Assembly (NCBI GenBank): GCA_003952965.2
Contig: CM025855.1
Span: 10,574,174-10,638,173 of the forward strand
Direction of reading: 5' to 3'
Source of the DNA: Morella rubra
Taxonomy: Eukaryota; Streptophyta; Magnoliopsida; Fagales; Myricaceae
DNA: 64,000 bases
Shown: piece by piece, positions 1-11,229 of the stretch
Position numbering within the stretch: the stretch's first letter is position 1
How the letters are laid out: the number at the start of each line of letters is the position of its first letter
Program-made: the position numbers and the translations under genes
The notes under the pieces: generated by a model
What the model saw: only the letters and a program-made list of their open reading frames with translations
What the model was told of the DNA's origin: nothing
Databases searched by the model: none

Positions 1-363
1 CTAAATTCCGACAAAGTGAACAAAAATCATATTCTCATGAACTCGACATGTTAGTCAATATATGCTTTCGGATAAAGATTGAACTCAGAAAGTTACAGAT
101 TTACCACTAAAGAGTCAATTTTTATGGAGGCATTGGAGTGAAAAATCTGATCTAAATGAGTGGGTATGCTTCCAAATTAATGAAGTAAGTTCCAGATTCA
201 AATATTCAACTTCATTTTACTTCGAAACTTTTTGTGGGACAGACCCTACAATTACATAGAGGAACTAAAAAGTTTTACTACCCAACAGACGAAAAAACAA
301 GAAATTTTGAATACGAGCGCTATAACGTCCATTACTTCTTCAAATTGTGAACTGAAACCAAAG

Positions 364-380
364 GTGTGTGTGTGTGTGTG
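364..380. repeat. (GT)n microsatellite in NPF intron 1, copy A
   Basis: A short run of GT dinucleotides is followed by a G-run. The equivalent run in copy B is at 30081-30097. Both lie in intron 1, just downstream of the exon 1 donor in transcript direction. Confidence 0.9.
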
Positions 381-434
381 TTGGGGGGGAGTGGATCACC
401 CCCACGCAGCCATTAATGATGCAGAGTAGTTAAC

Positions 435-488
435 CTGTAGATGATCATCTCCCGGAAGCGGCAGTCTCCCTTCCTCAAGAGAAGCCAT
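435..488 (-). CDS. First exon of a second NPF8.3-like gene (partial; rest lies left of the window)
   Basis: On the minus strand an ATG at 488-486 opens 18 codons reading MASLEEGRLPLPGDDHLQ. They are followed directly by a GTTAAC splice donor at 434-429. The copy B exon at 30150-30203 has the same length and phase, two residue changes (E to D, P to S) and the donor GTAAAC. Copy B continues into a full NPF transporter, so this is inferred to be the start of a tandem paralogue. Its exon 2 should begin roughly 100 bp beyond the left edge. Whether that gene is intact cannot be seen here. The only local oddity is the weaker-looking donor GTTAAC. Confidence 0.75.
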
Positions 489-690
489 CTGTTTCTATTC
501 CCTTGCTCTCTTTTTCCTTTTCTCTTTCCTCCTCTTGGAACTGATCAAAGGCAAAGAAGTATAATTCAACGGTACCACCAGAAAGAATATAAAGAAGTAT
601 GTATAGGCAATGCCAGAGGCGGAGATAATTTACAAATAAAGCCTGCGCCAAGAAATCATCTATATCGTCTTTCAAGGAGAAGCTTGCCAT
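475..690 (-). other. Upstream open reading frame overlapping the NPF start codon, copy A
   Basis: A 71-codon frame ends at 475, just past the NPF ATG at 488-486 and in a different frame. A 77-codon counterpart exists in copy B (30190-30423) with only a few differences. The protein is hydrophobic in its middle and ends in a Glu/Lys-rich tail. It resembles no family I recognise. If it is part of the 5' leader it would act as an overlapping uORF reducing translation of the NPF frame; this is inference. Preservation in both copies may simply reflect the recent duplication. Confidence 0.3.
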
Positions 691-1557
691 TTCTTCCTCA
701 AGCTGGAAGCCTGGTTCAATTTTATCTCAACTTACCATTGTCAACAATTTATCAAAGCTATAGGTCAATGCGGAAACAGGGTAGATGCTATCTTAGAATC
801 CCTTTAAAAAGCAGAAGTGCAGCAAGTGGATAATGAAAAGGGAAATGTGGTTGGCCGTATGGACAAGAAAGCTTGAAAACCTTGAGAGGTTACCAAAAAG
901 GAAGCATGTTGTTTATCCATCAATAGTCCTCTGGTTTAGACAAAGCTTAAAAAAAATACTTACTTGAGCTTGCGGTTCCAAATAATAATTATAGATGACA
1001 CGCAAACCGGTTGAAAAGACCAACGATGACAAATAAAATAATAGATGACAAACCAATAGAAAAGTAGAAGAAAATAAATTGACGAAAGCACTTTGAAGAG
1101 AATATTTGTCTTGACAAATAAAAATGGTAGACAACAAATCCATAAAGGAACAAAATATATCAATCACGTGTACTAATAACGGTTCTCCATGCCACTTAGG
1201 TCCTCCAATTGGACAATTTGACAAAAAAAAAAAAAAAAAGGGATAAGGTACAAATGTTGGAAAAAATACTTGGTTTTGTCCTCATTTCAAAAATTGTCCT
1301 CGAGTTTTGCAATGGACAATAAGGGCTTGATGGAGACTTGAGAAAGGCCAGATGGACGGCCACAAGGAAATCTTGAAGGATTGAGGCTCGACAAGCCAAA
1401 CATGGGCCCATGGATGTCGGCCCATGCTGAGATGAGGTTGTTCGAGTCCATCCAGTAGGCGGTCTTGTGCCTAGCACATGCCCGCAATGTTTGCACGCAC
1501 CTGGTGCATAGCTTGCCCTGCGCTTTGCCTAGTGACAACACATGTGCATGTGAGGCT

Positions 1558-3303
1558 TGTGCATGCTAGCCATGCACTATGCGCGTGCACAATATCCTCG
1601 GTCTACGTGACAAGGACCCCATTGGAGACCCATGAAAATCGAGGCTTGCAAGTACTCTTGACAAGCCACTAGACAGAGATGGTCTCACTTATGGCATGCC
1701 CAAGAGCAAATTGGCTTGGCCAATGCCTATGGCCACCAACGACCAAGGCCACAAGCCTTGGCATGGCGTAGGAAGGGTCCAGGAGGACTAGAGGAGCACA
1801 GGGGTGGCACCACCATGTCGCCACCACCCACGACAGCATAAGGAAGGTTATGTGGGGAGTTAGTTCCCAAAGGCTCCAGAGGCATATTGGAGAGATTTGG
1901 TAGAACCAACACGCACCACCAGACACGGTAGCGCATAGAGGAGCTCATGAAGAGTTGGCTCTAAAAGAATTAGGAGGGTTTGCGGAGCTATTTGACATCA
2001 TCACCGGTGGAGTGATAGAGGCGAAGGCGATAATGCACCGTAAGGAGGTGCCACATAGAGTAAACCGCATGTAGGACCCCTATGTGGCCTAATCCCATTT
2101 GATTAATCTTGGTCCATGTTTGAAAGATTGAATCCTTGATTGAATTGGTTGCTTTAATTTAGGGCAATTAGGGTTTGTTGTCACCAAACAAACCCTAGCT
2201 GCTTAGGTGCCAATTATGGTGCCAATTTCAGTTGATTTTAGTTTGGAGCTTGATTGGTGTTCAATAAGGCAATTAGGGTTTTCTCCCTATAAGGAAGCAT
2301 GTGGCCGGCCATATCATGCTAATTAAGGCTGCAATCACTACATTTAATTGTTGATTGGAGTCTTCTTTAGTAATGTTCGGCGACAAGGGATTTCAATCCC
2401 CCTTGGCCTTATTTTAGTCTAGGTGCATTTAGGCACATGCGGCTAAAGCTTTTCCCCACAAGGAAAGTCTTTGCCGCCCAAGCCCATGTAGGTGTATAAA
2501 TACCCCTCATGGCACTAGTTCTCATTTCTTTTGTCTATTATCAAACTTTAGTCTCTTATGAGAGCTTTTGGACGTGTACCTTTTTATCTATTTGGTGTTT
2601 AGGTTGGTGCCTAATTCACTTGGGTTAGCTTGGGTGGTGGTCCTACGATTCTTAAACTTTGCAAACATTCAAGTCACCATTTATTATCTTTTCATCCATC
2701 TTCTTTATCACCCATACTTCGTTAATTTCTCTTTCTTTCGCTTTCTTTTGGTTTCGATACTCTTGTTATTTAGTTTTGAGTACCTCATTGGGACGACCAT
2801 TGAAGTATCACTTGGGTGTGTGGGCTAAACACGAGTGCTTGTGAGGGGTAGACATGAGAGGGATAGATATTGGTAAGGGGCTTAGGCTGGGGTCGCTATC
2901 ACTATGCCTTGACACATGCCCACGCTTATTGGTGGCACATCAACGTCATCTCACCAGGAGGGAGACATGCTCCATGATGGAAGCTGATTGACCGTAGAGA
3001 CGAGATCCATAATTTAAGGAATCATTTCTTATTTGATTATCGTAATAATATGGGAGCGGGAAATCATGCCTTGTAGGGATTTATCCGGCCTTGCAGGGTT
3101 TTCTTTCCGTTTCTGTTACCCAGGACCGAACTCTATAAAAGGCCCTCGGATTGCAGTTGTTTTCCGATGTCATTTTGTCATCTATTATGAGAATATAGAA
3201 ACATTTGCTTCAACTTTCCTTCGAGTTTACTATGGTGGCCTGAGCTATTCCCCTAAGCACACTCGTTCTTGTGCTTTAGATACTATCAAGGTTTCCATTA
3301 GCT
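1558..3303 (+). other. Copy-A-specific insert, LTR-like, no gene recognised
   Basis: The block 1558 to about 3855 is missing from copy B, where sequence joins across a shared GGCTTG. It contains two TATA-like boxes, TATAAATAC at 2495 and TATAAAAGG at 3134. Downstream of the first is a T-rich leader-like stretch. This recalls a retrotransposon LTR, but no TG...CA ends, primer site or polyprotein could be assigned. The short frames within it show no recognisable protein. Confidence 0.3.
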
Positions 3304-4270
3304 GTCCTCTGGTTTAGACAAAGTGTAAAAAAGTCCTTCTGTCAACTTTCGTTTAAAGTTAACGGCTTGACACATCATATTCAATAAAATTGTGTCATGT
3401 GTCTAATTAATCAAATAACAAATTCCATATCAAATTAAAAAAAAAGACAAAAGAGAAAAATTTAAAACAACAAATGAAATAAAATCAGATGAACATTTGA
3501 AAAATCATTTCAAAAATAATTACTTTAAACTGTAAATAATTCAAAACGAAGAAAAACTAAATAGTCGCCAAAAAAAAAAAAAAAAACTAAAAAGTTTGTC
3601 TCCTCCCCCAGCACAGCTACGCTATCGAGGTGGAGTGGGGTTGGGCTTCTTCACATAAAGTTATCTGGTTGCCCCACTCGCAACCCAAAGTGGCATTTTC
3701 CCAGGTGAGCGAGGGCTCTTAGCAACCGTGTAAGTGGCAAAACCCTTCCCTCGTTAAAATGGGGCTTGCGGCTGTCCCACGTCATGAGTCACCCTATTCC
3801 AGGGGTTCGCCACCTCGTGATGGGGGAAAACCCCCCTTAGAGTAAGAGTTGCGGGGCTTGTGGCCGCCCCCCTTGACCAGATACGCTGCTCTGAAGGTGG
3901 TTTGCGGCCACCTCACGATGGGGCAAAACTCAGCCCCACTCCACCCCCCGCGAGGTGGCAATGCATGGGAGGAGACAGTTTTTTTTTTTTAAAGGTTTTT
4001 TCGTTGCTATTTACGTTTTTTTACTCGCTTGAAAATGTATTTTTAAATTATCTTTCAAATGTAATTTGATTTTATTAATATTTTCTTTATTTTTTATTTT
4101 TCAGTTTATATTAGTTTCGTGTTTTTTTATGTGACCTCAAATCTGGGATTTGATGAATTGGGCATGTAGCCCAATTTTATTGGGCATGTTGTATCAATCC
4201 GTTAACTTTGGACGGCATACTGATTGAAGAATTTTTTTTTTTTTTTTTCTCTTTGTCCAAACCTTAAGAC
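3304..4270. mobile_element. TIR element with GC-rich centre (inner unit of the copy A composite)
   Basis: The ends are inverted relative to each other over roughly 100-150 bp (see the composite element starting at 926). The centre at about 3600-3970 is GC-rich. It contains repeated TGGGG / CCCCA and GGTGG / CCACC stretches that could pair with each other. There is no coding frame. The right part (3855-3970) is also present in copy B at about 31670-31780. Confidence 0.4.
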
Positions 4271-4603
4271 TATCTATGATCAACTACAAAATCCAACGAT
4301 AATTTTTGAAATGAAGGCAAAACTAAGGGATAAAAAGGAGTCTTTAACCTTAAGAAAAAAAAAGGGGTAAAGACATAGTTAGCTTTTTAAGTATGAGTAA
4401 AAATTAAATTGCTATCCGCAACTTTCAAAACGCTAATTTAAGACCCTTAACTTTTGAAACTCATCAATTCATGTCCTCTGTCAAAATTAGACAGAAAAGT
4501 ATGAAAAATGACCAAAATGCCCCTCCAAGATAAAATTACTAAAAATATTAAAAATTCATTAAAAATAAAAAATGATAATTTTTTTTTTAAAGTAATATTT
4601 TTT

Positions 4604-5176
4604 GGGAAATTGGCATTTTAGTGCCTGAGTTTTAGGTGCTTTTGTAATTTAGTCCTTCACTTTTAACTTTCAAAAAGTCCTTGAGGATTCCTTTTTTTAC
4701 AAAAACACCCTTCCGTCACTCTTCCGTCCAACTAATTAACGGTGCTCTCTGCCACGTCAGCAATGATGACATGTGGCATCACTTTAGCGCCAGATCAAGG
4801 GACAGCAGACCAGACCATATAGCAGACCAGCATACCCGACCAGCAGACCATACAGCAGACTAGCATACCCGACCAGCACCAGCAGACCATATAACACCAG
4901 CAGACCATACAAGCAGACCAGCATACCCAACTAGTAGACCAGCAGACCATACCAGATTAGTGAAACGGTGAGTTTTGATTATTTCGAGTGACATGGCTGC
5001 TGACGTGTTAAGAAGATGACGTGGCAGAGAGCACCGTTAATTATTTGGACGGAGGAGTGACGGAAGGGTGTTTTTGTAAAAAAAGGAATACTCAAGGACT
5101 AAATTTTTTAAAATTGAAAGTGAAGGACTAAATTGCAAAAGCACTCATAACTTAGGGACTAAAATGCCAATTTTCC
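4604..5176. mobile_element. Nested Mutator-like MITE with 9-bp target-site duplication
   Basis: The element is 573 bp long with TIRs of about 155 bp. The left end starts GGGAAATTGGCATTTTAGT and the right end, inverted, starts GGAAAATTGGCATTTTAGT. Similarity runs on to GCTCTCTGCCACGTCA in both arms. It is flanked by identical 9-bp duplications ATATTTTTT at 4595-4603 and 5177-5185, as expected for Mutator-type transposition. It sits inside the outer MITE (4364-5447). The centre holds a short tandem repeat. Confidence 0.85.
4800..4950 (+). repeat. Short tandem repeat inside the nested MITE
   Basis: Irregular repetition of the words AGCAGACCA, CATACCCGACCAGC and ATACAGCAGACC occurs between the two inverted arms. 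No protein is recognisable. It forms the loop of the long hairpin that the TIRs could make. Confidence 0.75.
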
Positions 5177-5185
5177 ATATTTTTT

Positions 5186-6529
5186 AAATAAAACTATTGA
5201 AACTCTATTTCAATAATCTATTTCTTTTTAATTTATTTCTTAAATTTTTATTTATTTATTAAAATTTAGTCTTGGAGGGGCATTTTGGTCATTTTGCATG
5301 ATTTTCCGTTGGATTTAATGCCTAATTTGGACAGGGGGCGTGAATTGATGAGTTTCAAAAGTTGAGGGTTTCAAATCGCCTTTTTGATATTTACGGGTAC
5401 CAATTTGATTTTTACTCATACTTACGGGGCTAATTATGACTTTACCTAAAAAAAAAAAAAAGAAAGCCAATGGTGTGATTTCACAATTGAAAGAAATCAA
5501 GTTGCTACATCATTGTCACAGTCAATGTGCACAACTTCTTATTTTTTATGAATGTATGGATAATAGTTTTAGAAATATAAAATTTTAAGTTGATTTTCAT
5601 ACACACATCAGGACCCATTTAAGATAAGGCTTAACAGACGTATTACTCTCTACAATTCCTTACCTGAATTATATAGTGCAATCCATAGAAAAAAAACTCA
5701 ACATGCATTCAATATACATCAAATATTATAGTACCCACAATATCTGAAGTTAAATAAGGGTAGAATTAGGTAGTGTTGGACTCATATATTGTGTCTGTGT
5801 ATGAATTATACCATATAATTCCAGTTAGATAGTCCGATTTTGAAGAGAGATCCTCTCTAATTTAGTGACAAAATTAAATAATTCAATTTGAAGAAAGAAA
5901 GACACAATATGATCTCAATGCTATAAGACTCACACTGCCGGATAACTAACACAAGCAACATGAATATTGTAGAGCTAATATGCTGCGTTTTTCTCTCGCC
6001 GATTGGACTATCTAATTCGAACAATACATTGGGGAGAATTCTAAATCATATTGATCCTAGTAAGAGTGTAGTTTGAAAGGATTGAGTTCCTCTCCAATTT
6101 AGTGACCGAATTGGATGGTCCAATTAAAAGAGAGAAAGACGTAATATATATTTAATGTTGTATAATTCATACCATACGATATTGAATATGGCAGCATTGA
6201 ATGTTATAATGCCTACATGTTGTATCTCTCTCTAAAAATTGGACTATTGTTCAGTAATGTGAGGAGTATCCTGATTCAACCTTGAAATCACACTATAAAT
6301 GACTCACATGTAAGAAAGCAGAGATTTTAAGTGATGTTGACAGTTAACTGCCTAAATGTTGCACGTTAGATAATAATGACAAGATCAATAGATTGTTTAT
6401 AAAAGATTATTGGAGTTCAACTTTAATGTACTTTCGAATACATAAAGGTAGTATCTTTTATTATATACATATATTTTCAAACATTGCAGAAGATACTTGA
6501 ATAGTCATAATATTTTGCGTCTTATTTAT
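5186..6529. other. AT-rich flank shared by both duplication copies, no gene
   Basis: After the outer MITE ends at 5447, the sequence matches copy B at 32255-33267. It contains two related blocks (about 5840-5890 and 6070-6150) with the words CCTCTC.AATTTAGTGAC and AGAGAGAAAGAC, suggesting an old repeat. No coding frame is supported. Confidence 0.6.
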
Positions 6530-6532
6530 ATT

Positions 6533-6917
6533 TGTATATAATGGGCCATAATATGATCGGCCCAGCCTATATTGAGACATACTATCCCATCAGTAGTCCC
6601 ATACAAAGCCACATGCTCTTTTAAATCCCCCAACCTGTGTGAGTTAATCCCTCTAGGACTCAAAAGGCTTCAAGACTCCAGTTAAAATAAGGAGTCCTTA
6701 AGCCCATAACCGTTGGACTCCCTTTAGGACTCTAACACTCCACCACTCTTATAAATAACAAGTATCCCCTTTATATTTTCTTAAGCTTAATTACTTATTT
6801 AGACTACACTCTTCTTAAGATCTAACTTTGGCATCGGAGTCTCCACATCTGACGCCACCCCTCCTCTTGTTCCCTTTCAGGTCTGATCGGCTTCGGCTCT
6901 TGGTGATTTTGGCATCA
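6533..6917 (+). repeat. 5' LTR of the Tat element
   Basis: It begins TGTATATAATGGGCC right after the end of the duplicated flank and ends GATTTTGGCATCA, just before the primer-site-like motif. A TATA-like TTATAAATA sits at about 6749, roughly two thirds of the way along. The right boundary is firm because of the motif that follows; the left boundary is inferred from TG and the duplication breakpoint. A diverged relative of the 3' half is at 33268-33511. Confidence 0.65.
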
Positions 6918-6918
6918 G

Positions 6919-6936
6919 TTGGCGTCGTCTATGGGA
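6919..6936 (+). other. Primer-binding-site-like motif of the Tat element
   Basis: TTGGCGTCGTCTATGGGA directly follows the LTR end. Tat-lineage elements typically carry a close TTGGCGCCGTCTGTGGG-type sequence here. The exact tRNA was not determined. Confidence 0.7.
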
Positions 6937-7018
6937 ACTTCTCGAAAGAAGCCTCCTCCAAACACAACACGCTCACCACAGCATCCTCCGACCATTTCCC
7001 TTTGCATCCCTTTTTGCA

Positions 7019-8630
7019 GTGATGACTTCCTCCACTGGGATACCGAATGGCGACTTGGCACCTTTGGTGGTAAACCAAGAACTCATCCCTAACAGTGACG
7101 CACTATTAGCCACCTTGGTCCAAACTGTCGAAAACGTTACCAGCCAGATCAACACGATTCCACCTCCAAAACCTTCTCCTTCAATTGTATCTCCCTCACA
7201 CGAAGAAACCACAGACAAGTACTCAGCTCATCAATCTCCCTCTAAACAGTGTGGGGCGGATGCTTGGCGGGCTGCCCTCTACGACCAGATGTCAAGACAG
7301 GTGAAGCAAATTAGACTACTCCAACAGAAGCTGAGCAAGGTGGAGAACCATAAAACCAACGACTCCTCCATTCCAACAAATGTCAGTAGCTCCCCGTTTA
7401 CGTTAAAAGTGCTTGCATGCCCGCTGCCCCCATGCTTCCAGCCATCCCAGATCGACTTGTTTGATGGTACGGCGACCCCTACGACTACTTGGAAATCTTC
7501 TGCCTGCACATGCACGTCCAGTCATATGCAGAGCCCATCCTCTATCGTGCATTCTCATTAACCCTTAAGGGATCAGCACAACGATGGTTTTCTGGTCTAT
7601 TGGTTGAAACCATCGACGACTTTGAAACCCTTGGCACATAGTTCATGAGCCATTTCAAATCTAATTGACGAAAAAAATGCGCAACCTTTTACCTATTTAG
7701 CGTCAAGCAAAACCCTAAGGAAAGCCTACGTAGTTACATAGTGCACTTCAATCACGAGGCCATCACAGTTTCCCAGGCTACTAATGAGGCCAAGCTTATG
7801 GCTCTGATCACAGACTTCTAGCCGAGCGACTTCCTCAAAACCATCATGAGGAAAGCCCCGACCAATTTTGTAGATGCCATGATGAAGGCACAAAAACACA
7901 TGGACTTCGAGGACATGTTTATTGCACGTCTCCATTCAACACCTCTTGACTAGCAGGGGGACAAAAGGGACTGCGACATCGACTATTTTCACTATAGAGA
8001 TCAACCACGATGAACTGGTAGGGACTGTTCACCACGACTCGTGCGGCATGATCAACCACCTTTGGAGCGACGCCTCCTTCCTACTTTCACGGCTCTCAAC
8101 CTTACCCCTAAGGAGATTTTGATGCAGATAAGGCAAGACCCAAATGTCAAGTGGCTTTTGAAACTAAAAACGCCACTAGAGAGACAAGATTAGAACAAGT
8201 ACTGTGATTTCCATGAAGACCACGGGCACAACACGGATGATTGTTATGAGCTTAAGTGACAGATCGAGTATTTACTCCAACAAGGAAAGCTGTGGTGTTT
8301 CATACTAGAGCATGGCAATCCTTGACGAGATCGACCTCGCAGCCGAGAGCAGGAATGCACCCCATGCCAGGACCTCCAACTCGTCGCAGACAATCTGCCC
8401 ACACTGGCAGATTTACCCCCACTACCTCTTCCCGAAGGGAGGTCTGGACAATCATGGGAGGACACAACATCGGTGGCTCTAGTAGGAAAGTACAAAAGAC
8501 TTACATACGGGAGGCACAACACCAATAAGTTTTTCTTGTAAAACAACACTTCAAACGACCTTGTACGGATGGAGTACCCATTACATTCACGAAAGCCGAT
8601 GCGAAAGGACTCCTGCAACCTCACAACGAC
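7019..8630 (+). pseudogene. Tat gag (broken)
   Basis: An ATG at 7019 opens a 180-codon frame. The start is low-complexity (Ser/Thr/Pro), followed by a coiled-coil-like patch (MSRQVKQIRLLQQKLSKVE). The capsid-type core continues in other frames from about 7430 and 7561, with LTLKGSAQRWFSGL and LRSYIVHFNHEA typical of gypsy gag. In-frame stops occur near 7640, 7665 and 7820. The zinc-knuckle end is not clearly preserved; a HNTDDCYELK-like trace lies near 8225. It would form the particle shell of the element. It is non-functional as it stands. Confidence 0.8.
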
Positions 8631-10640
8631 GTGCTTGTCATCACTGTCATGATCTCTAACTTTGCTGTTCGATGGGTACTCATCGACAATGGTAGTTCAG
8701 CTGATATAATCTTCTCTGGGGCTTACGACCAATTGGGAATCAAAGAATTCCCCCTCGTACCTTGTGACGCAAAGTTGTTCAGGTTCGCTGGAGAACAGGT
8801 CAGTCCCAAAGGTTCTGTATTGCTGCCAATAACTATGGGCACCTACCTTACCTTTGCCACCACCCTCGTGGACTTTCTCGTGGTCAACAAATAGTCCTTA
8901 TATAAGGCCATCATCGGGCGTTTTACTTTGGTTGCCTTCCATGCCGTCTCCTCCATTTCTCACTTAACCTTGAAGTTTCCTACCCCTATTTGGCTTTGTG
9001 TTGTCAAAGGAGATCAGGGAGCTGCTCGAGGTTGCTACTACTCTGCCCTCAAAGGTAAATCTTGCTAGGTCGTGGAGAAAAGCCACAAGACTACCTACTA
9101 CACTCCCGCCAAGCTCCCCCTAGTTGACACTAACCTTGACCTTGATAACCCAGACCAAAAGAGGATGGCCTGACCCCAAGTTGCGGAAAGCCTAGACGAA
9201 GTCGAGATCATGCCGGGAAAAATAGTACATGTCAGCGCCGCGTTGACTGGAACCCTACGCAATAGCCAAGTCGAGTTCTTGGTGCAACATCGCACTGCAT
9301 TTGCACAGTCCCACTTAAATATGGAAGGAATTGATCTGGACATCATTGCCCACTAGCTAAGTATCTTACCAGACACTGATCCCATTCGGCAAAAGATGAG
9401 AACCTTCGGCCCCAAACGCAATCAAGCATTTGTTGAGGAGGTCAGCAAATTGCTAGCTGCCAACTTTATTCTCGAAGTGCACTACTCCAACTGCCTCTCC
9501 AAAATGGACATGGTAAAGAAAGCCAATGTTAAATGGCGGATGTGCGTGAACTTCAAGGATCTTAATTGGTCGTGCCCAAAGGACAGTTTCCCCTGCCTTG
9601 TATCGATCTGCTGGTCGACTCCACCACCGAGCAGGAAATGCTATCATTCCTCGACACATTTTTCGGGATATAACAACATATGTATGGCGATTCTTGACCA
9701 AGAGAAAACAACGTTTGTTATTGACAGAGGTCTATATTGCTACAAAGTCATGCCCTTTGGGCTAAAGAATGCGGGAGCCACCGATCAACGTCTTGTCAAC
9801 CTCATGTTGAAAAACCAGATCGAGAGAAACATCGAGGTCTACGTGGATGACATGCTAGTCAAAAGCATCAGTGCTCACAATCGTTTGGTTGACCTTGAAG
9901 AAACTTTCCACGTTTTAAACGAATATCGCATGAAGCTCAATCTAACTAAATGCGCCTTCAGAGTCTGCTTTGGCAAATTTGTAGGATTCCTAATATCCAA
10001 CCGGGGTATAGAGGCCAACTCAGAAATGATACAGACAATTATGCAGTTACAATCACCACACACTATACAAGAGATGTAGCGCCTCATCGGCAAAGTGTTG
10101 GCCCTTCGCCGGTTCATATCATGATCCACCGACAAATGTTTGTCGTTCTTCAAAACTCTCCGCACCAGCTTCACGTGGACCGACGAGTGTACCACGATAT
10201 TCACTCAACTCAAAGAATATCTCAACAATCCACCTTTTCTCAGTCGCCCAAACCAAGGCGACACGCTCTACCTGTACCTCGCCGTCAACGACGGAACCTT
10301 CAGCCCTGTCTTGCTTCGTGAAGAGGACGGACACCAACGTCCCATGTACTATGTTAGCAAGCCTATACGAGGGGTCGAAGAACGATATTCCCTATAGAGA
10401 AAGCGGCATTCGCTCTCCTTTTCACAGCTTGGAAGCTCAGACCATATTTTCAAGCTCACACAGTTGTTGTCCTCACCAGCCTGCTGTTAAAGAAAACACT
10501 AAAGAATATCAAAACCTTAGGGCAGCTGACACAATGGGCCATTGAGTTAGGTGAGTTTGACATCAAATACCAACCTTGTACGACAGCTTGCAGGCAGGTC
10601 CTAGCAGATTTTGTGATTGAAATCGAAGACCAGCACATTG
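8631..10640 (+). pseudogene. Tat protease - reverse transcriptase - RNase H (broken)
   Basis: The protease is at 8631-8894 with the active-site region LIDNGSSADI, the form usual in Tat elements. The RT is at 9396-10079. It has the motifs KWRMCVNFKDLNWSCPKD, YCYKVMPFGLKNAGAT and the catalytic YVDDMLVKS. A frameshift lies near 9620. RNase H runs in shifting frames from about 10140 to 10640 and includes YYVSKPIRGVEERYSL and WAIELGEFDIKYQP. This part would copy the element RNA into DNA. Several frameshifts and stops make it inactive. Confidence 0.88.
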
Positions 10641-10679
10641 AGCTCGAACAACTCGCTAAAACAACCTCTCCCTGAGTAG

Positions 10680-11158
10680 AACATGTCTGGACTGCTCATG
10701 TTGATGGCTCTTCAAACAAGTGGACCAGTGGCGCATGTGTGGTTTTGCTGTCACCTGATCGGATGATCATCCGATATGCCCTCTGGTTCAACTTCAAAGC
10801 CACTATCGATGAAGTCGAGTAAGAAGCTATCCTAGTTGGCCTTAGCATCACAGGTATTTTGGATGCCGATGGAATTGACATGCACAGTGACACCCAACTA
10901 GTGGTTGGCCAGGTCAAAGGCGAGTTTGTAGCAAAAGGAAACAATATGAAAGAGTATTTGGCTTGTGTGCTGGAGCTTACACACCTATTTAAATACTTCT
11001 CAATAGAGCAGATACCTCGGGAGGAAAATTTCCTAGCTGATAGCTTGGCTCAGATGGCTTCAAACCCTGACTGTGTGGAAAGTCATGTGGATGTTCCCCT
11101 AGAAATCTTAGATAAACCTTCTATTTACTTTGAACATGCAGTGTGGCAGATAACCTAA
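10680..11158 (+). pseudogene. Tat second (archaeal-type) RNase H (near-intact with one stop)
   Basis: The frame reads HVDGSSNKWTSGACVVL, with the first catalytic Asp. It continues to a stop near 10820, then MHSDTQLVVGQVKGEF and IPREENFLADSLAQMAS to a stop at 11158. Asp, Glu and Asp positions typical of RNase H can be traced. A second RNase H after the ordinary one is a hallmark of the Tat lineage and supports the lineage call. Confidence 0.8.
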
Positions 11159-11229
11159 GGGGAATGGTGGGGTGCACCAATTAACTGTTTTCTCCTTACC
11201 GTAGAACTCACAGCTGATAGAGGAGAGGC

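Larger units (their letters stand above)
926..4270. mobile_element. TIR-bounded element, copy A (composite, with a duplicated left end)
   Basis: The left end at 926 starts GTCCTCTGGTTTAGAC. The right end near 4250-4270 reads as its inverted, diverged counterpart (GTCTTAAGGTTTGGAC on the minus strand). A second left-type end begins at 3304. It shares about 100 further bases of inverted similarity with the right end, including a GTTAACGG..TTGA core. Copy B has only one left end (30641) and one right end (about 32150). No transposase frame is visible, so it is probably a non-autonomous Mutator- or hAT-like element. No clean target-site duplication was found, and boundaries are approximate. Confidence 0.4.
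4364..5447. mobile_element. Outer long-TIR MITE, present only in copy A
   Basis: The left end begins GGGGTAAAGACATAGTTAGC. The right end, read on the minus strand, begins TAGGTAAAGTCATAATTAGC. Inverted similarity continues for about 150-190 bp, including ATGAGTAAAAAT and CTTTTGAAACTCATCAATTC on both sides. Copy B has only an A-run at the corresponding site (about 32236), so this is a clean insertion into poly(A). Long TIRs and no coding frame point to a Mutator-like or related MITE. A second element is nested inside it. Confidence 0.8.
1..6529. repeat. Segmental duplication, copy A (NPF promoter, exon 1 and upstream flank)
   Basis: The stretch from base 1 matches 29699 onward in the same orientation, starting within NPF intron 1. 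It runs through exon 1, the upstream region and AT-rich flank, and ends at about 6529, where copy B ends at about 33267. Matching blocks include 1-1340 with 29699-31070, 3855-4350 with 31670-32240, and 5465-6529 with 32255-33267. Differences are mainly insertions: 1558-3855 and 4364-5447 occur only in copy A, and 31071-31441 only in copy B. Copy A must continue left of the window, because the rest of its NPF gene lies there. Confidence 0.9.

Noticed and set aside
1669..1948. Overlapping minus-strand frames of 73-85 codons
   Set aside because: Two frames overlap, there is no family resemblance, and the segment is absent from the other duplicate. Probably chance.
2568..2844. Hydrophobic open frames of 60-90 codons
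   Set aside because: They lie in T-rich sequence downstream of a TATA-like box, overlap each other in two frames and resemble no protein. The composition explains them.
4604..5176. Long hairpin as a possible microRNA precursor
   Set aside because: The hairpin arms are the transposon TIRs with a 9-bp target duplication. Small RNAs from it are possible but a dedicated miRNA gene is not supported.
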